Part shown: positions 44,220 through 52,791 of the stretch, piece by piece
Numbering within the stretch: position 1 is the stretch's first letter
Layout of the letters: every line of letters starts with the position of its first letter
NCBI RefSeq assembly: GCF_034808145.1
Contig: NZ_JAXHGM010000008.1
Coordinates: forward strand, 65,633 to 129,632
Source of the DNA: Halorubellus sp034808145
GTDB lineage: Archaea > Halobacteriota > Halobacteria > Halobacteriales > Natrialbaceae
Direction: 5' to 3'
DNA length: 64,000 nucleotides
Notes under the pieces: model-generated
Database searches by the model: none
Told to the model about the DNA's origin: nothing
The model's input: only the letters and a program-made list of their open reading frames with translations
Position numbers and translations under genes: made by a program

Positions 44220-45268
44220 CGGGATCACGGGAGAACCTCGCCGTCGTCGGGACGTACACCGATGACGGGGGCGACGGACTGGTGACATTCGCCGTCGACC
44301 CGGATCAACACACACTCGAGCAACGTGATATCGTCAAGGCGGCCAATCCCTCCTTCTTCGCCTTTCACCCCTCGAACGAGACGCTCGTCGCCGTCGAGGA
44401 AGTCGAGGACGGGTCGCTCGTCTCGTGCCACCTTGACGATGAAACCGGCCGGCTCCGTCAATCCAATCGAACCTCCTCCGGCGGGGATGGGCCGTGTCAC
44501 GTCGCCATCGACCCGACCGGCAAATACGCGGTCGTCTCCCACTACGCTGGCGGGTCGGTCGGGCTCGTCGGCCTCGGGTCCGAGGGGGAATTCGCCGGTG
44601 TCGTGGATTGCCAGGAGCACGATGGGAGTGGCCGGGATCCGTCGCGACAGGCCAGTCCCCACCCCCATTCGGCGAACTTCGTCACCGACAATGTCGTCTA
44701 CGTGCCAGACCTCGGAACCGATCGTCTGTTCGTGTACGAACTCGATCGAGCGGCGGACCGGCTCCGGCCGGTCGAATCGGGTCACCTCGACGTCCAGTCG
44801 GGCGCCGGCCCGCGCCACTTCGTCAGGCATCCGGACGTTCCGGTCGGCTACCTCGTCAACGAGCTTGACTCGACAATCACGGTCCTCGACCTCTCCAACG
44901 TTCGGCACCCGATGGCGACTGAGTCGATATCGACGCTCCCTCCGGATCCCGATCCGGGCGAGAACATGGCCGCGGCGATCCACATCGATCCGCGGGGCGA
45001 ATACCTCCTGAGTTCGAACCGCGGCCATGACAGCATCGCCCGCTTCGATGTCGCGGCGGAGCCGTCCACGCCAGAATTTGTCGGCACTACCCCGAGCGGC
45101 GGCCAGTGGCCACGCGAGTTCACGTTCTCGCCCGTCGGCAGCACAATCTACGTTTGCAACCAGCACTCGAACGCAGTCCTCCCACTCGAGTTTTCGGACG
45201 GCGACTTGCGAGAATCCGACGCGGCCGGCGTTTCCATCGCCGCACCGGCGTGTATGAAGTTCCGGTGA
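44216..45268 (+). CDS. Lactonase, 7-bladed beta-propeller (6-phosphogluconolactonase-like)
   Basis: Protein of 350 aa from ATG 44216 (MTGSRENLAVVGTYTDDGGD); a frame extending upstream to 44018 is an artefact inside the epimerase. Repeated propeller motifs are clear: NPSFFAFHPSN, GDGPCHVAIDPTGKYAVVSHY, PHPHSANFVTDNVVYVPDLGTDR, SGAGPRHFVRHPD and QWPREFTFSPVGSTIYVCNQ. The PF10282 family hydrolyses sugar lactones formed by sugar dehydrogenases. Coupled to the epimerase gene and next to dehydrogenase genes, it fits an oxidative sugar or uronate pathway. No signal peptide. Confidence 0.88.
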   Translation: MTGSRENLAVVGTYTDDGGDGLVTFAVDPDQHTLEQRDIVKAANPSFFAFHPSNETLVAVEEVEDGSLVSCHLDDETGRLRQSNRTSSGGDGPCHVAIDPTGKYAVVSHYAGGSVGLVGLGSEGEFAGVVDCQEHDGSGRDPSRQASPHPHSANFVTDNVVYVPDLGTDRLFVYELDRAADRLRPVESGHLDVQSGAGPRHFVRHPDVPVGYLVNELDSTITVLDLSNVRHPMATESISTLPPDPDPGENMAAAIHIDPRGEYLLSSNRGHDSIARFDVAAEPSTPEFVGTTPSGGQWPREFTFSPVGSTIYVCNQHSNAVLPLEFSDGDLRESDAAGVSIAAPACMKFR

Positions 45269-45301
45269 CGGACCGTCCCGCCTATCCCGGCGTCGATCGC
45301 G

Positions 45302-46069
45302 TCAGCGCACGACGTAGCCGCCGTCGATAACGACTGAGGCGCCAGTGACGTAGCTGGCGGCGTCGGAGGCGAGGTAAACGGCGAGTGGCGCGATGTCCTC
45401 TGGATCGGCAAACTCGTCCAGCAACATCTCCTCGCGCCAGGTCTCGACCCAGGATTCATCGACCTCGGCGATGATCCCCGTGTCGGTGTAGCCGGGATTG
45501 ATGTTGTTCACGCGGACGCCGTCGTCTGCCCACTCGGAGGCCAGCTGGTTCTTGAACGCCTCCATCCCGCCCTTCGAGGCCTGGTAGTCGACCTGGTGCT
45601 GTGGGTAGTTCGCGATGAAGGCCGCGTTCGAGGAGATGTTGACGATCACGCCGCTGGCCGACCGCAGTTCGTCCTCGGCGAACTTCGCACAGCGGTAGGC
45701 GCCCGTGAGGTTCACGTCGATCGTCTCCTCGAACTCCGCGATGGATTTCTCCGAGACGGGGTTGTGCTGGGCAATCCCGGCGTTGTTGACCAAGATGTCG
45801 AGGCCGCCGAACTCCTCGACCGTCGCGTCGATCAGCGCCTGCACTTCCTCGTCCTCCGTCACGTCGGTCGGAACTGCCAGTGTATCGGTCCCGTGCGCTT
45901 CGGCGATCTCGGTCGCCGCCGCCTGACAGCTCTCTTCGCTTCGGTTCGCCACGACGACGTTCGCACCCACCTCGGCGTACGCGTCGGCGATCGCCTTCCC
46001 GATCCCCTGGCCGCCACCCGTCACGATCGCCGTCTCACCATCTAGCCTGAACTGGTCTAGAACTGCCAT
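45302..46069 (-). CDS. Short-chain dehydrogenase (SDR), paralogue 1
   Basis: Classical NAD(P)-dependent SDR of 255 aa: TGGGQGIGKAIA cofactor loop, NNAG (ILVNNAGIA), catalytic Ser in VNISSNAAF and YQASK (Tyr-x-x-x-Lys), and the C-terminal ASYVTGASVVIDGGYVVR. Similar to gluconate 5-dehydrogenase/sugar-alcohol dehydrogenases. A close paralogue lies at 48336-49103 with almost the same words (HQVDYQVSKGGMEAFKNQLA). It is convergent with the lactonase and divergent from the mannonate-dehydratase-like gene; the 340-bp region 46070-46411 between the last two must hold both promoters. Confidence 0.9.
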   Translation of the reverse strand: MAVLDQFRLDGETAIVTGGGQGIGKAIADAYAEVGANVVVANRSEESCQAAATEIAEAHGTDTLAVPTDVTEDEEVQALIDATVEEFGGLDILVNNAGIAQHNPVSEKSIAEFEETIDVNLTGAYRCAKFAEDELRSASGVIVNISSNAAFIANYPQHQVDYQASKGGMEAFKNQLASEWADDGVRVNNINPGYTDTGIIAEVDESWVETWREEMLLDEFADPEDIAPLAVYLASDAASYVTGASVVIDGGYVVR

Positions 46070-46411
46070 ACGTACCCCTCACGTAGTAACCCAATAATGG
46101 TTGGGCATCCCCGCGGCGAACCGCTGGCAAGGGTTGATGGCGACAGTGTCAGGACAGCGATGATCGGCCGAAATCGAGGTGGAATGCGATCGTAGTCACC
46201 CCAACGTATTTCGAGTCCGTGTGTGAATATGGAACCACATGCGCGTGACAAGCGAGCAGCGACGAGACCCGGAGCTGTATCGATCCGATTCGATCGGAAG
46301 CACTCGCGGCTTCGTCGACAAGCGGGGCGAGCAGGCATGACAGCTGAAACGGGCGCTGACGCCGACCGCGGTGCTAGCCGGGCCAGGGCCGACGATCCCG
46401 ACCCGGACGCC

Positions 46412-47356
46412 ATGCAGCCGGCGCTCATCCTGCCACCGCGGCCCGACGAGCGGTGGACCATCGCGAAGCAACTGGGCGTCGACAGCGCGGTCGTCCGCTT
46501 CTGGGGCGAGGAGGAGTGGTGGGAATTCGACCACCTGCAACGGACCGTAGCCCGTTTTCGCGATCACGGCTTCGACCTCGACGTCGTCGAGGACCGCCCG
46601 CCGATGGAGAAGACCGTCCTCGGTGAGGATGGCCGCGACGAGGAGATCGAGACGGTGAAGACCCTCATCCGGAACATGGGGCGGCTCGATATCGACACGT
46701 ACTGCTGGGTCTGGACCGAGAATCCCGTCGGCGTCGTCCGGACGTCGGATTCGCTACCCGGCCGCGGCGGGTCCGAGATGATCGGCTTCGACAGCGAGTG
46801 GCTGGAACGGGCACCGGACCACCCGGCAGCCGGGATTACCGAAGCGGAACTCCGGGAGAACCTCGAGTACTTCCTCGACCGGGTTGTTCCGGTCGCGGAG
46901 GTGGCCGGGGTGAATCTCGCGCTCCACCCGGACGACCCGCCGCGGTCGCCGATCCGTGGCGTCCCCCGCATCGTCACATCGGTTGAGGACTACCGCTGGA
47001 TTCTCGACCTTCACGACAGTCCGCGCCACGGCATTACCTTCTGCCAGGGGAACTTTTCGGCCATGGGCGCGGACATCCCGGAGACGATCGGGGAGTTCGG
47101 CGATCGCATCCACTTCGTCCACTTCCGTGACGTCGCGGGCGACAGCGATTCGTTCGTCGAGACGTGGCACGACGAGGGGCCGACGGACATGAAAGCGGCC
47201 ATCGAGGCCTACCGAGAGGTCGGCTTCGACGGGCCGATCCGGCCGGACCACGTCCCCCGCATGGTTGGCGAGGACGACCGCGAGGAGGCGATGGCCGGCT
47301 ACACAAACATGGGCCGGCTGTTCGCGATCGGCTACATTCAAGGGCTGCTAGAGTGA
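46412..47356 (+). CDS. Mannonate-dehydratase-like (UxuA family) enzyme
   Basis: TIM-barrel protein of 314 aa counted from ATG 46412 (MQPALILPPRPDERWTIAKQ); earlier in-frame ATGs (46223, 46337) add basic or polar leaders unlike the family. Metal-site words fit UxuA/xylose-isomerase-like folds: DTYCWVWTENPVG, NLALHPDDPPRSP, ITFCQGNFSAMGAD, RIHFVHFRDV and PIRPDHVPRM. UxuA dehydrates D-mannonate to 2-keto-3-deoxy-gluconate in hexuronate breakdown. Next in line is the uronate-dehydrogenase-like gene, 10 bp later, so the two form an operon. Substrate may differ from mannonate. Confidence 0.85.
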   Translation: MQPALILPPRPDERWTIAKQLGVDSAVVRFWGEEEWWEFDHLQRTVARFRDHGFDLDVVEDRPPMEKTVLGEDGRDEEIETVKTLIRNMGRLDIDTYCWVWTENPVGVVRTSDSLPGRGGSEMIGFDSEWLERAPDHPAAGITEAELRENLEYFLDRVVPVAEVAGVNLALHPDDPPRSPIRGVPRIVTSVEDYRWILDLHDSPRHGITFCQGNFSAMGADIPETIGEFGDRIHFVHFRDVAGDSDSFVETWHDEGPTDMKAAIEAYREVGFDGPIRPDHVPRMVGEDDREEAMAGYTNMGRLFAIGYIQGLLE

Positions 47357-47366
47357 GTATACCACG

Positions 47367-48257
47367 ATGACGATATCCACAGTCGCCGTCACCGGCGGGA
47401 ACGGAAAGATCGGCAGCGCGATTCTGGCCCACCTGGCCGACCACGGGTACGAGACCGTCGACATCTCCCGGGGGAAGCGCCGCGAAGAGGTCGCCGACTC
47501 GTACATCACGGCGGACCTCCTCGACGCCGGAGAGACCTACGGAGCCGTGGCCAAAAGCGACGCAGACGCGATCGTTCACATGGGGACAATCCCGAACCCC
47601 TACGGCAATCCCGACTACGAGGTGTACCGGAGCAACGTGATGTCGGCGATGCACGTGCTTGAGGCCGCGGACGGCCTCGGCCTCGAGGCGGTCTGTCTCC
47701 CCTCGAGTATCAATGCACTCGGCAGCGAACACCAGGAGCGACCGGCCGACGTCCGATACCTACCGGTGGACGAAACCCACCCACGGACGCCCGACGATTC
47801 CTACGGCATCGCCAAACACGCGATGGAGGTCACCGCCGACGGCGTCGGACGCCAGCCGTCGACCGATCTAACTATCGCCTCCTTGCGGTACCCGTGGGTG
47901 ACGGCCGAGGAGGAGATGCGAGAGTCCTTCGTCGAACCCGATCGCTCGCTCAATCGGCTGGACGAGGTCCACCCGGCGACCGGACACGACGTGCTCTTCA
48001 GCTACCTGGAGATCAGGGACGCCGCCGCCATCGCCCGCAAGGCCATCGAGGCGGACTTCGATGGCCACGAGACCTTCTGGGCGGTCGCCGGCGACACGAC
48101 GGCCGACGCACCGACAGCCGACATCGTCGAGGAGTTCTACCCCGACGCGGAACGACGGGCCGACTTTGCCGGCCACGAAGGGCTGGTCGACCTCTCCAAG
48201 GCGGCCGACCTCCTAGGATGGGAACCCGAGCACAGCTGGCGAGACCTGGACCAGTAG
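47367..48257 (+). CDS. NAD-dependent epimerase/dehydratase family (uronate dehydrogenase-like)
   Basis: Extended SDR of 296 aa: VTGGNGKIGSAILAHLADHG (GxxGxxG), then DAIVHMGTIPNP, SSINALGSEHQERP and DDSYGIAKHAMEV with the YxxxK pair. The pattern resembles uronate dehydrogenases, which oxidise glucuronate or galacturonate to the aldarolactone; such products would need a lactonase like the one encoded 3 kb upstream. A role in galactose or other sugar dehydrogenation is possible. Co-transcribed with the upstream gene. No membrane segment. Confidence 0.8.
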   Translation: MTISTVAVTGGNGKIGSAILAHLADHGYETVDISRGKRREEVADSYITADLLDAGETYGAVAKSDADAIVHMGTIPNPYGNPDYEVYRSNVMSAMHVLEAADGLGLEAVCLPSSINALGSEHQERPADVRYLPVDETHPRTPDDSYGIAKHAMEVTADGVGRQPSTDLTIASLRYPWVTAEEEMRESFVEPDRSLNRLDEVHPATGHDVLFSYLEIRDAAAIARKAIEADFDGHETFWAVAGDTTADAPTADIVEEFYPDAERRADFAGHEGLVDLSKAADLLGWEPEHSWRDLDQ

Positions 48258-48335
48258 TGTTTCTCTAACGGCCGCCGTCTCGCCGAGACGGTCTGATAGT
48301 CGCTGCTCTCCCGGTAGAGGGGGAGCCTGACGCGG

Positions 48336-49103
48336 TTACCGGACGGTGTAGCCTCCGTCGATGACGACCGATTCGCCCGTGACGTACCACGCGGCGTCGG
48401 AGGCGAGGTAGACGGCAAGTGGCGCGATGTCGGCCGGTCGAGCGAACTCGTCGACGAGCATCTCCGACCGCCAGGTTTCGACCGTCTCCTCGCCGTGGAC
48501 GATGTTGTCGGTGAAGACGTAGCCGGGATTGAGGTTGTTCACGCGGATCCCGTGTTCGGCCCATTCGGATGCCAGCTGGTTCTTGAACGCCTCCATCCCA
48601 CCTTTCGAGACCTGGTAATCGACCTGGTGCTGTGGATAGTTCGCGACGAAGGCCGACATCGAGGAGACGTTCAGGATCACGCCGCCACCGTCGCCTTTCA
48701 TCACCTCGCCCGCATACTTGCTACAGCGATAGGCACCAGTGAGATTGATGTCGATCGTCTCCTGGAACTCCACGACGGATTTGTCCGCCACGCTGTTGTG
48801 ATAGGTGACCCCGGCGTTGTTGACGAGCACGTCGATACCACCGAAAGTATCGACGACCTCCTCAACCATCGCCCGCACGTCGGCCTCACTGGTGACGTCG
48901 GTCCTGACGGCGAGTGTCTCAACGTCGGCGTCCGCCGCAATATCGGCGGCCGCCTCCGCCCCGGCGTCTTCGTCTCGGTTCGCGATCACGACGTTCGCGT
49001 CGACGTCGGCCAGCCCCTCGGCAATGGCCCGCCCGATACCGCGGTTGCCGCCAGTCACGATCGCCGTCCGTCCGTCGAGCCGAAACGAGTCCAGCACGCC
49101 CAT
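48336..49103 (-). CDS. Short-chain dehydrogenase (SDR), paralogue 2
   Basis: SDR of 255 aa, starting at ATG 49103 (MGVLDSFRLDGRTAIVTGGN); a longer frame to 49196 is not homologous to the paralogue. Cofactor loop GGNRGIGRAIA, NNAGVTY, SSMSAF and YQVSKGG with the C-terminal VTGESVVIDGGYTVR. It is closely related to the SDR at 45302-46069 and likely arose by duplication. The two flank the UxuA/uronate-dehydrogenase pair and point in the opposite direction from it. Probably a gluconate- or keto-acid-type reductase; specific substrate unknown. Confidence 0.9.
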   Translation of the reverse strand: MGVLDSFRLDGRTAIVTGGNRGIGRAIAEGLADVDANVVIANRDEDAGAEAAADIAADADVETLAVRTDVTSEADVRAMVEEVVDTFGGIDVLVNNAGVTYHNSVADKSVVEFQETIDINLTGAYRCSKYAGEVMKGDGGGVILNVSSMSAFVANYPQHQVDYQVSKGGMEAFKNQLASEWAEHGIRVNNLNPGYVFTDNIVHGEETVETWRSEMLVDEFARPADIAPLAVYLASDAAWYVTGESVVIDGGYTVR

Positions 49104-49380
49104 AGCGGTCGTTCGCCCCGACGCTACATCAAGGTACGTTCCCCGCGAGCACGTGGCTGGCCATTCTTTTCCACTCTTTTCATCCCCGGCGTCCAACGGG
49201 TTCTTGATGGATCAACCGGGGACGTCGCATGGGCCCTCCGACGGGGCCAGCAGCAGTTCCCTGCCGATCCCGTTCGTGAGGAGGTCCGCTCGTTCGTCGA
49301 CTCGTATCGTGACCGGGTCGAAGCGAGCAACCGCGGCGAGTAGCCCTCGTAACGGCTGTCCGTTGCTCGCGCGGTCAGTC

Positions 49381-50068
49381 TCAGACGACCGCCACCGAGC
49401 GGCCGTCGTGGACGATCCCAGTAAGTACGCTGACTGTGCGGGCAGAGTCATCGGACTTCCAGATCCGTCGCCCGATCAGCAGTCCCCGAGCGTCGGCGTC
49501 CATCGCCTCCTCAACCAAGGCGAACATCTCCCGCGTCGATCCACCTGCCGGCCCGTCGAGGATTATTACCGGGACCGGTGTGTTCGCGATGATTTCTTCG
49601 GAGGAGCCGACGCTGCCGGTGTAGGGTGCCTTGGGGGACGTCTGCCCCGAACTCCCAACCCATACTCAGCGTGTCGGCGACGTACTCGACGTTCCAGCGG
49701 AAGGTCGCAATGCCGTCGCGCCCGAACACGAGGATCGTCTTGACCCCCACGGGATCGAGATCACACAGTAATTCGACGTCGAAGGCCGGCGTCCAGATGT
49801 CCTCGCCCTCGTCGTGGCCCGGACTGGTCGATCAGGTCACTACGTCGGCTGTGAGTATCGTCTCGATACCGACGCGTTCGATTCGGTCGCTGTCGCGACG
49901 TGCGAAGTGGGGTCCGACGAGAACCGTATCCGGTTCGCCGGCGAGGACGTGATCGAGCGTGGCGGCGGGATATGCGAACTCCTCCGGTGCCCCCAGCGAG
50001 AGCCCGTGGTCCAGTGCGACGACGACCGCGTTACCCGACGGTGTATCCAGCAATGCGTGCCCTGTCAT
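49381..50068 (-). pseudogene. Frameshifted class I aldolase (DhnA/FBA type)
   Basis: Reading the minus strand from ATG 50068 (or 50089) gives ALLDTPSGNAVVVALDHGLS, ending at a stop near 49834. After a shift the second frame reads DIWTPAFDVELLCDLDPVGV and FRWNVEYVADTLSMGWEFGA. A second shift near 49630 leads to KAPYTGSVGSSEEIIANTPV, VIILDGPAGGSTREMF and ARGLLIGRRIWKSDDSAR, ending at 49381. The lysine of VKAPYTG would be the Schiff-base residue. Two breaks in one gene argue for real decay, but sequencing error is possible. An aldolase here would have completed the KDG-type pathway. Confidence 0.85.
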
Positions 50069-50218
50069 CGTCGTATCCCATGGTACCATCCAACAAGATA
50101 GTTCCCTGACCGGCAGCGGGTGGTTGCGCTTGGTGAGGGGGACGAAACGGCCAGCGAACGGGCGGACGAAGAACGATGGCCGGTATCCCGCAAGAGTCAG
50201 GAACGAACGGCGCCGAGA

Positions 50219-51544
50219 TCAGAATTTGGCGATGTGACGGTTGAGGATCAGTTCGAGGCGTTCCTGTCGGCCGGAATCGAGTTCCGGCGGCCCGTTGTTC
50301 TCCGCGTACTCCGCGAGAGCGACCAGATCGGTTTGCCCTGCGGCGACGTCGGCGTGGATAGACTCCTCGTAGCCCGAATACCGGGATTCGACGAACTCTT
50401 CAAGAACGCCGGACTCTCGTAGGTCCTGGGCGACGAGCAGACCCTTGGCGAAGGTGTCGATTCCGGAGACGTGGCCGTAAAAGAGGTCGACCGGCTCGAA
50501 GGACTCCCGGCGAACCTTCGCGTCGAAGTTCAGGCCACCGGGGGCGATGCCACCGGCCTCGAGGATTTCCAGCATCGCCAACGTCGTGGTCTTCGTGTCG
50601 GTTGGAAACTGGTCAGTGTCCCAGCCAAGCAGTTTGTCGCCCTGGTTCGCGTCGATGCTGCCGAGAGCGTCGTTGATCCGCGCGTAACGGAGTTCGTGCT
50701 GGAACGTGTGGCCGGCGAGGGTCGCGTGATTTCCCTCCAAGTTGAGGTTGAAGTCTTCTTCCAGCCCGTACTTGCGCAGGAAGGAGAGCACCGTCGCAGC
50801 GTCGAAGTCGTACTGGTGTTTGGTCGGCTCCTTGGGCTTCGGTTCAATCAGCAACTGCCCGTCGAAGCCGATGTCGTCCGCGTAGTCGGCGACCATCCGG
50901 AGGAAGCGTGCGAGGTTCTCGAACTCGCGGTCCATGTCCGTGTTCAGCAGCGTTGTATACCCCTCGCGGCCCCCCCAGATGACGAAGTTCTCCCCGTCGA
51001 GGCGGGTGGTCACGTCCAGTGCCTGTTTCGTCTGGGCGGCGGCGTGGGCGTAGACGTCCGCGTTCGGTGAGGTCGCCGCGCCGTGGGCATACTTCGGCTC
51101 GTAGAAGAGCTGGGGGGTCCCCCAGAGTAACTCGATGCCGGTCTCGTCCATCCGGTCTTCGATGCGGTCGACGATCCGGTCGAGGTTGGCGTTGGACTCC
51201 GCGATCGTCTCGCCGCTCGGCGCGACGTCGCGGTCGTGGAAACAGAAGTACGGCACGCCGAGTTTCTCGATGAACTCGAAGGCTGCGTCGACGCGGGCTT
51301 CCGCGCGTTCCATCGGGTCCTCGACGTCGTCCCAGGGCCGCTGCATCGTGCCGGCCCCGAACGGATCGGTGCCCTCCTCGACGAACGTGTGCCAGAAGGC
51401 GACGGAAAAGCGGAGGTGTTCCGCCATCGTCTTCTCGCCGACGCGGCGCTCCGGGTCGTAGTAGGCATACGAGAGCGGGTCGTCGGACTCCGGTCCTTCG
51501 TACGATACGGTCTCAACGGCAGGGAAGTATTCGTCCTGAGTCAT
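50219..51544 (-). CDS. xylA: Xylose isomerase
   Basis: Full-length class II xylose isomerase of 441 aa. Signature words: FCFHDRDVAPSGET with the catalytic His/Asp pair, WGGREGYTTLLNTD, LLIEPKPKEPTKHQYDFD with the metal-binding Glu, NLNLEGNHATLAGHTFQHEL and LNFDAKVRRESFEPVDLF. It converts D-xylose to D-xylulose, which bacteria phosphorylate with XylB. Most haloarchaea use the oxidative (Weimberg-type) route instead, but Halorhabdus is known to carry xylA. No xylulokinase is visible in the window. Single gene on its strand with a 206-bp gap (51545-51750) before the next operon. Confidence 0.95.
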   Translation of the reverse strand: MTQDEYFPAVETVSYEGPESDDPLSYAYYDPERRVGEKTMAEHLRFSVAFWHTFVEEGTDPFGAGTMQRPWDDVEDPMERAEARVDAAFEFIEKLGVPYFCFHDRDVAPSGETIAESNANLDRIVDRIEDRMDETGIELLWGTPQLFYEPKYAHGAATSPNADVYAHAAAQTKQALDVTTRLDGENFVIWGGREGYTTLLNTDMDREFENLARFLRMVADYADDIGFDGQLLIEPKPKEPTKHQYDFDAATVLSFLRKYGLEEDFNLNLEGNHATLAGHTFQHELRYARINDALGSIDANQGDKLLGWDTDQFPTDTKTTTLAMLEILEAGGIAPGGLNFDAKVRRESFEPVDLFYGHVSGIDTFAKGLLVAQDLRESGVLEEFVESRYSGYEESIHADVAAGQTDLVALAEYAENNGPPELDSGRQERLELILNRHIAKF

Positions 51545-51750
51545 TGGATGTCGTGTATCGGTGTCGTTTCGTGCGTGTGGGGGTCGGTTCGCGTCATAAA
51601 TTTGTGCGTGTCGAATTCGGCTCGCTCCGTCGTTTCCACCGCTCGATCGCCGGCTGTCGACCTGCTCAAAGCGGCCCGGTGACCGGCGGGGCGACCGCGG
51701 TCAGTGACCGGCAGCGACCGGGACCGTGGCGTCGTGGTCGGCGGGCAGGG

Positions 51751-52791
51751 TCAGGACTCCTCCTGGCCCGGCACGACCATTTTCTTCAGCCCCTCGGCCC
51801 GTTCCATCCGGTCGAAGGCCGATGGGATATCGTCCAGGCCGATCCGCTCGGTGATCAGCGACGCCGCGTCGATCCGTTCCGTTCGCAGGAGCGTCACCGC
51901 CCGTTCGAAGGACTCCCGCGTCAAGGCGTAGGTGCCGTGGATGTCGATCTCATTGAAGTAGATGTCGAACGGCGACACCTCCATCGTCGCGTCCTGATCG
52001 GGGACGCCGAAGATCAACGTCGTGCCGCCGTCGGCCGTCATCGCGTGGGCCTGCTCGATCGTGGCCACCTTGCCGACGACCTCGATACTCGCTTCGACCG
52101 GGCCGATCTCTTCCCGGATAGTCTCGACGGGATCCTCTTCCGCCGGGTCGACCACGAGGTCCGCCCCGAACTTCTTGGCGAGGTCGCGCCGGTCCTCGTC
52201 GAGTTCCGAGACGGCGATGGGCGCCACGCCGCGGTTCCGCAACGTCTGGAGCAGCATGAGCCCGATCGGGCCGGCACCGACGAGTGCCACACTGTCGCCC
52301 TGGGTGACGTTCGCTCGGTCGGCGCCGTGGACACAGCACGCGAGCGGTTCGGCTAGCGCGGCGTATTCGTAGGGCACGTCGCCGATCCGTTCGACGTTGC
52401 TCGCCGGGACCCGCACGTACTCCGCGAACGCACCGTCGATAATCTTCTCGCCGGCGCCACCCACGGACGTGTTGTTCTCACAGAGGTGCGTGTCCCCACG
52501 CTTGCACGCCGAACACGCGTTACACGGCAGGACGGGGTTGATCGCGACGCGGTCGCCGGCCGCAAAGCCGTCGACATCGTCGCCGACCGCCACGACCTCG
52601 CCGGAGCTCTCGTGGCCGAGGACGACCGGCGTGTTCGCGCCGAGCGCGCCGTGGTACACGTGGTAGTCGGTCATACAGACGCCACAGGCGGCGACCTGGA
52701 CGACCACGTCGCCCGGGTCGGGCTCCGGGCGGTCCCGCGTCTGGACCTCCATCTCCCCGACGTCGGTCAGGACGGCGGCGTCCATGTTCAT
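51751..52791 (-). CDS. Zinc-dependent alcohol/polyol dehydrogenase
   Basis: Medium-chain dehydrogenase of 346 aa from ATG 52791 (MNMDAAVLTDVG), which overlaps the ABC-ATPase stop (ATGA). Catalytic zinc motif CGVCMTDYHVYHG and GHESSGE, structural-zinc loop NACSACKRGDTHLC, and Rossmann motif VALVGAGPIGLMLLQTL. Similar to sorbitol/xylitol/L-threonine 3-dehydrogenases. As the last gene of the transporter operon it probably oxidises the imported polyol or sugar. Confidence 0.88.
   Translation of the reverse strand: MNMDAAVLTDVGEMEVQTRDRPEPDPGDVVVQVAACGVCMTDYHVYHGALGANTPVVLGHESSGEVVAVGDDVDGFAAGDRVAINPVLPCNACSACKRGDTHLCENNTSVGGAGEKIIDGAFAEYVRVPASNVERIGDVPYEYAALAEPLACCVHGADRANVTQGDSVALVGAGPIGLMLLQTLRNRGVAPIAVSELDEDRRDLAKKFGADLVVDPAEEDPVETIREEIGPVEASIEVVGKVATIEQAHAMTADGGTTLIFGVPDQDATMEVSPFDIYFNEIDIHGTYALTRESFERAVTLLRTERIDAASLITERIGLDDIPSAFDRMERAEGLKKMVVPGQEES

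Noticed and set aside
49626..49952. 108-aa plus-strand frame
   Set aside because: It is antisense to the aldolase pseudogene, whose minus-strand frames match a known family in order.
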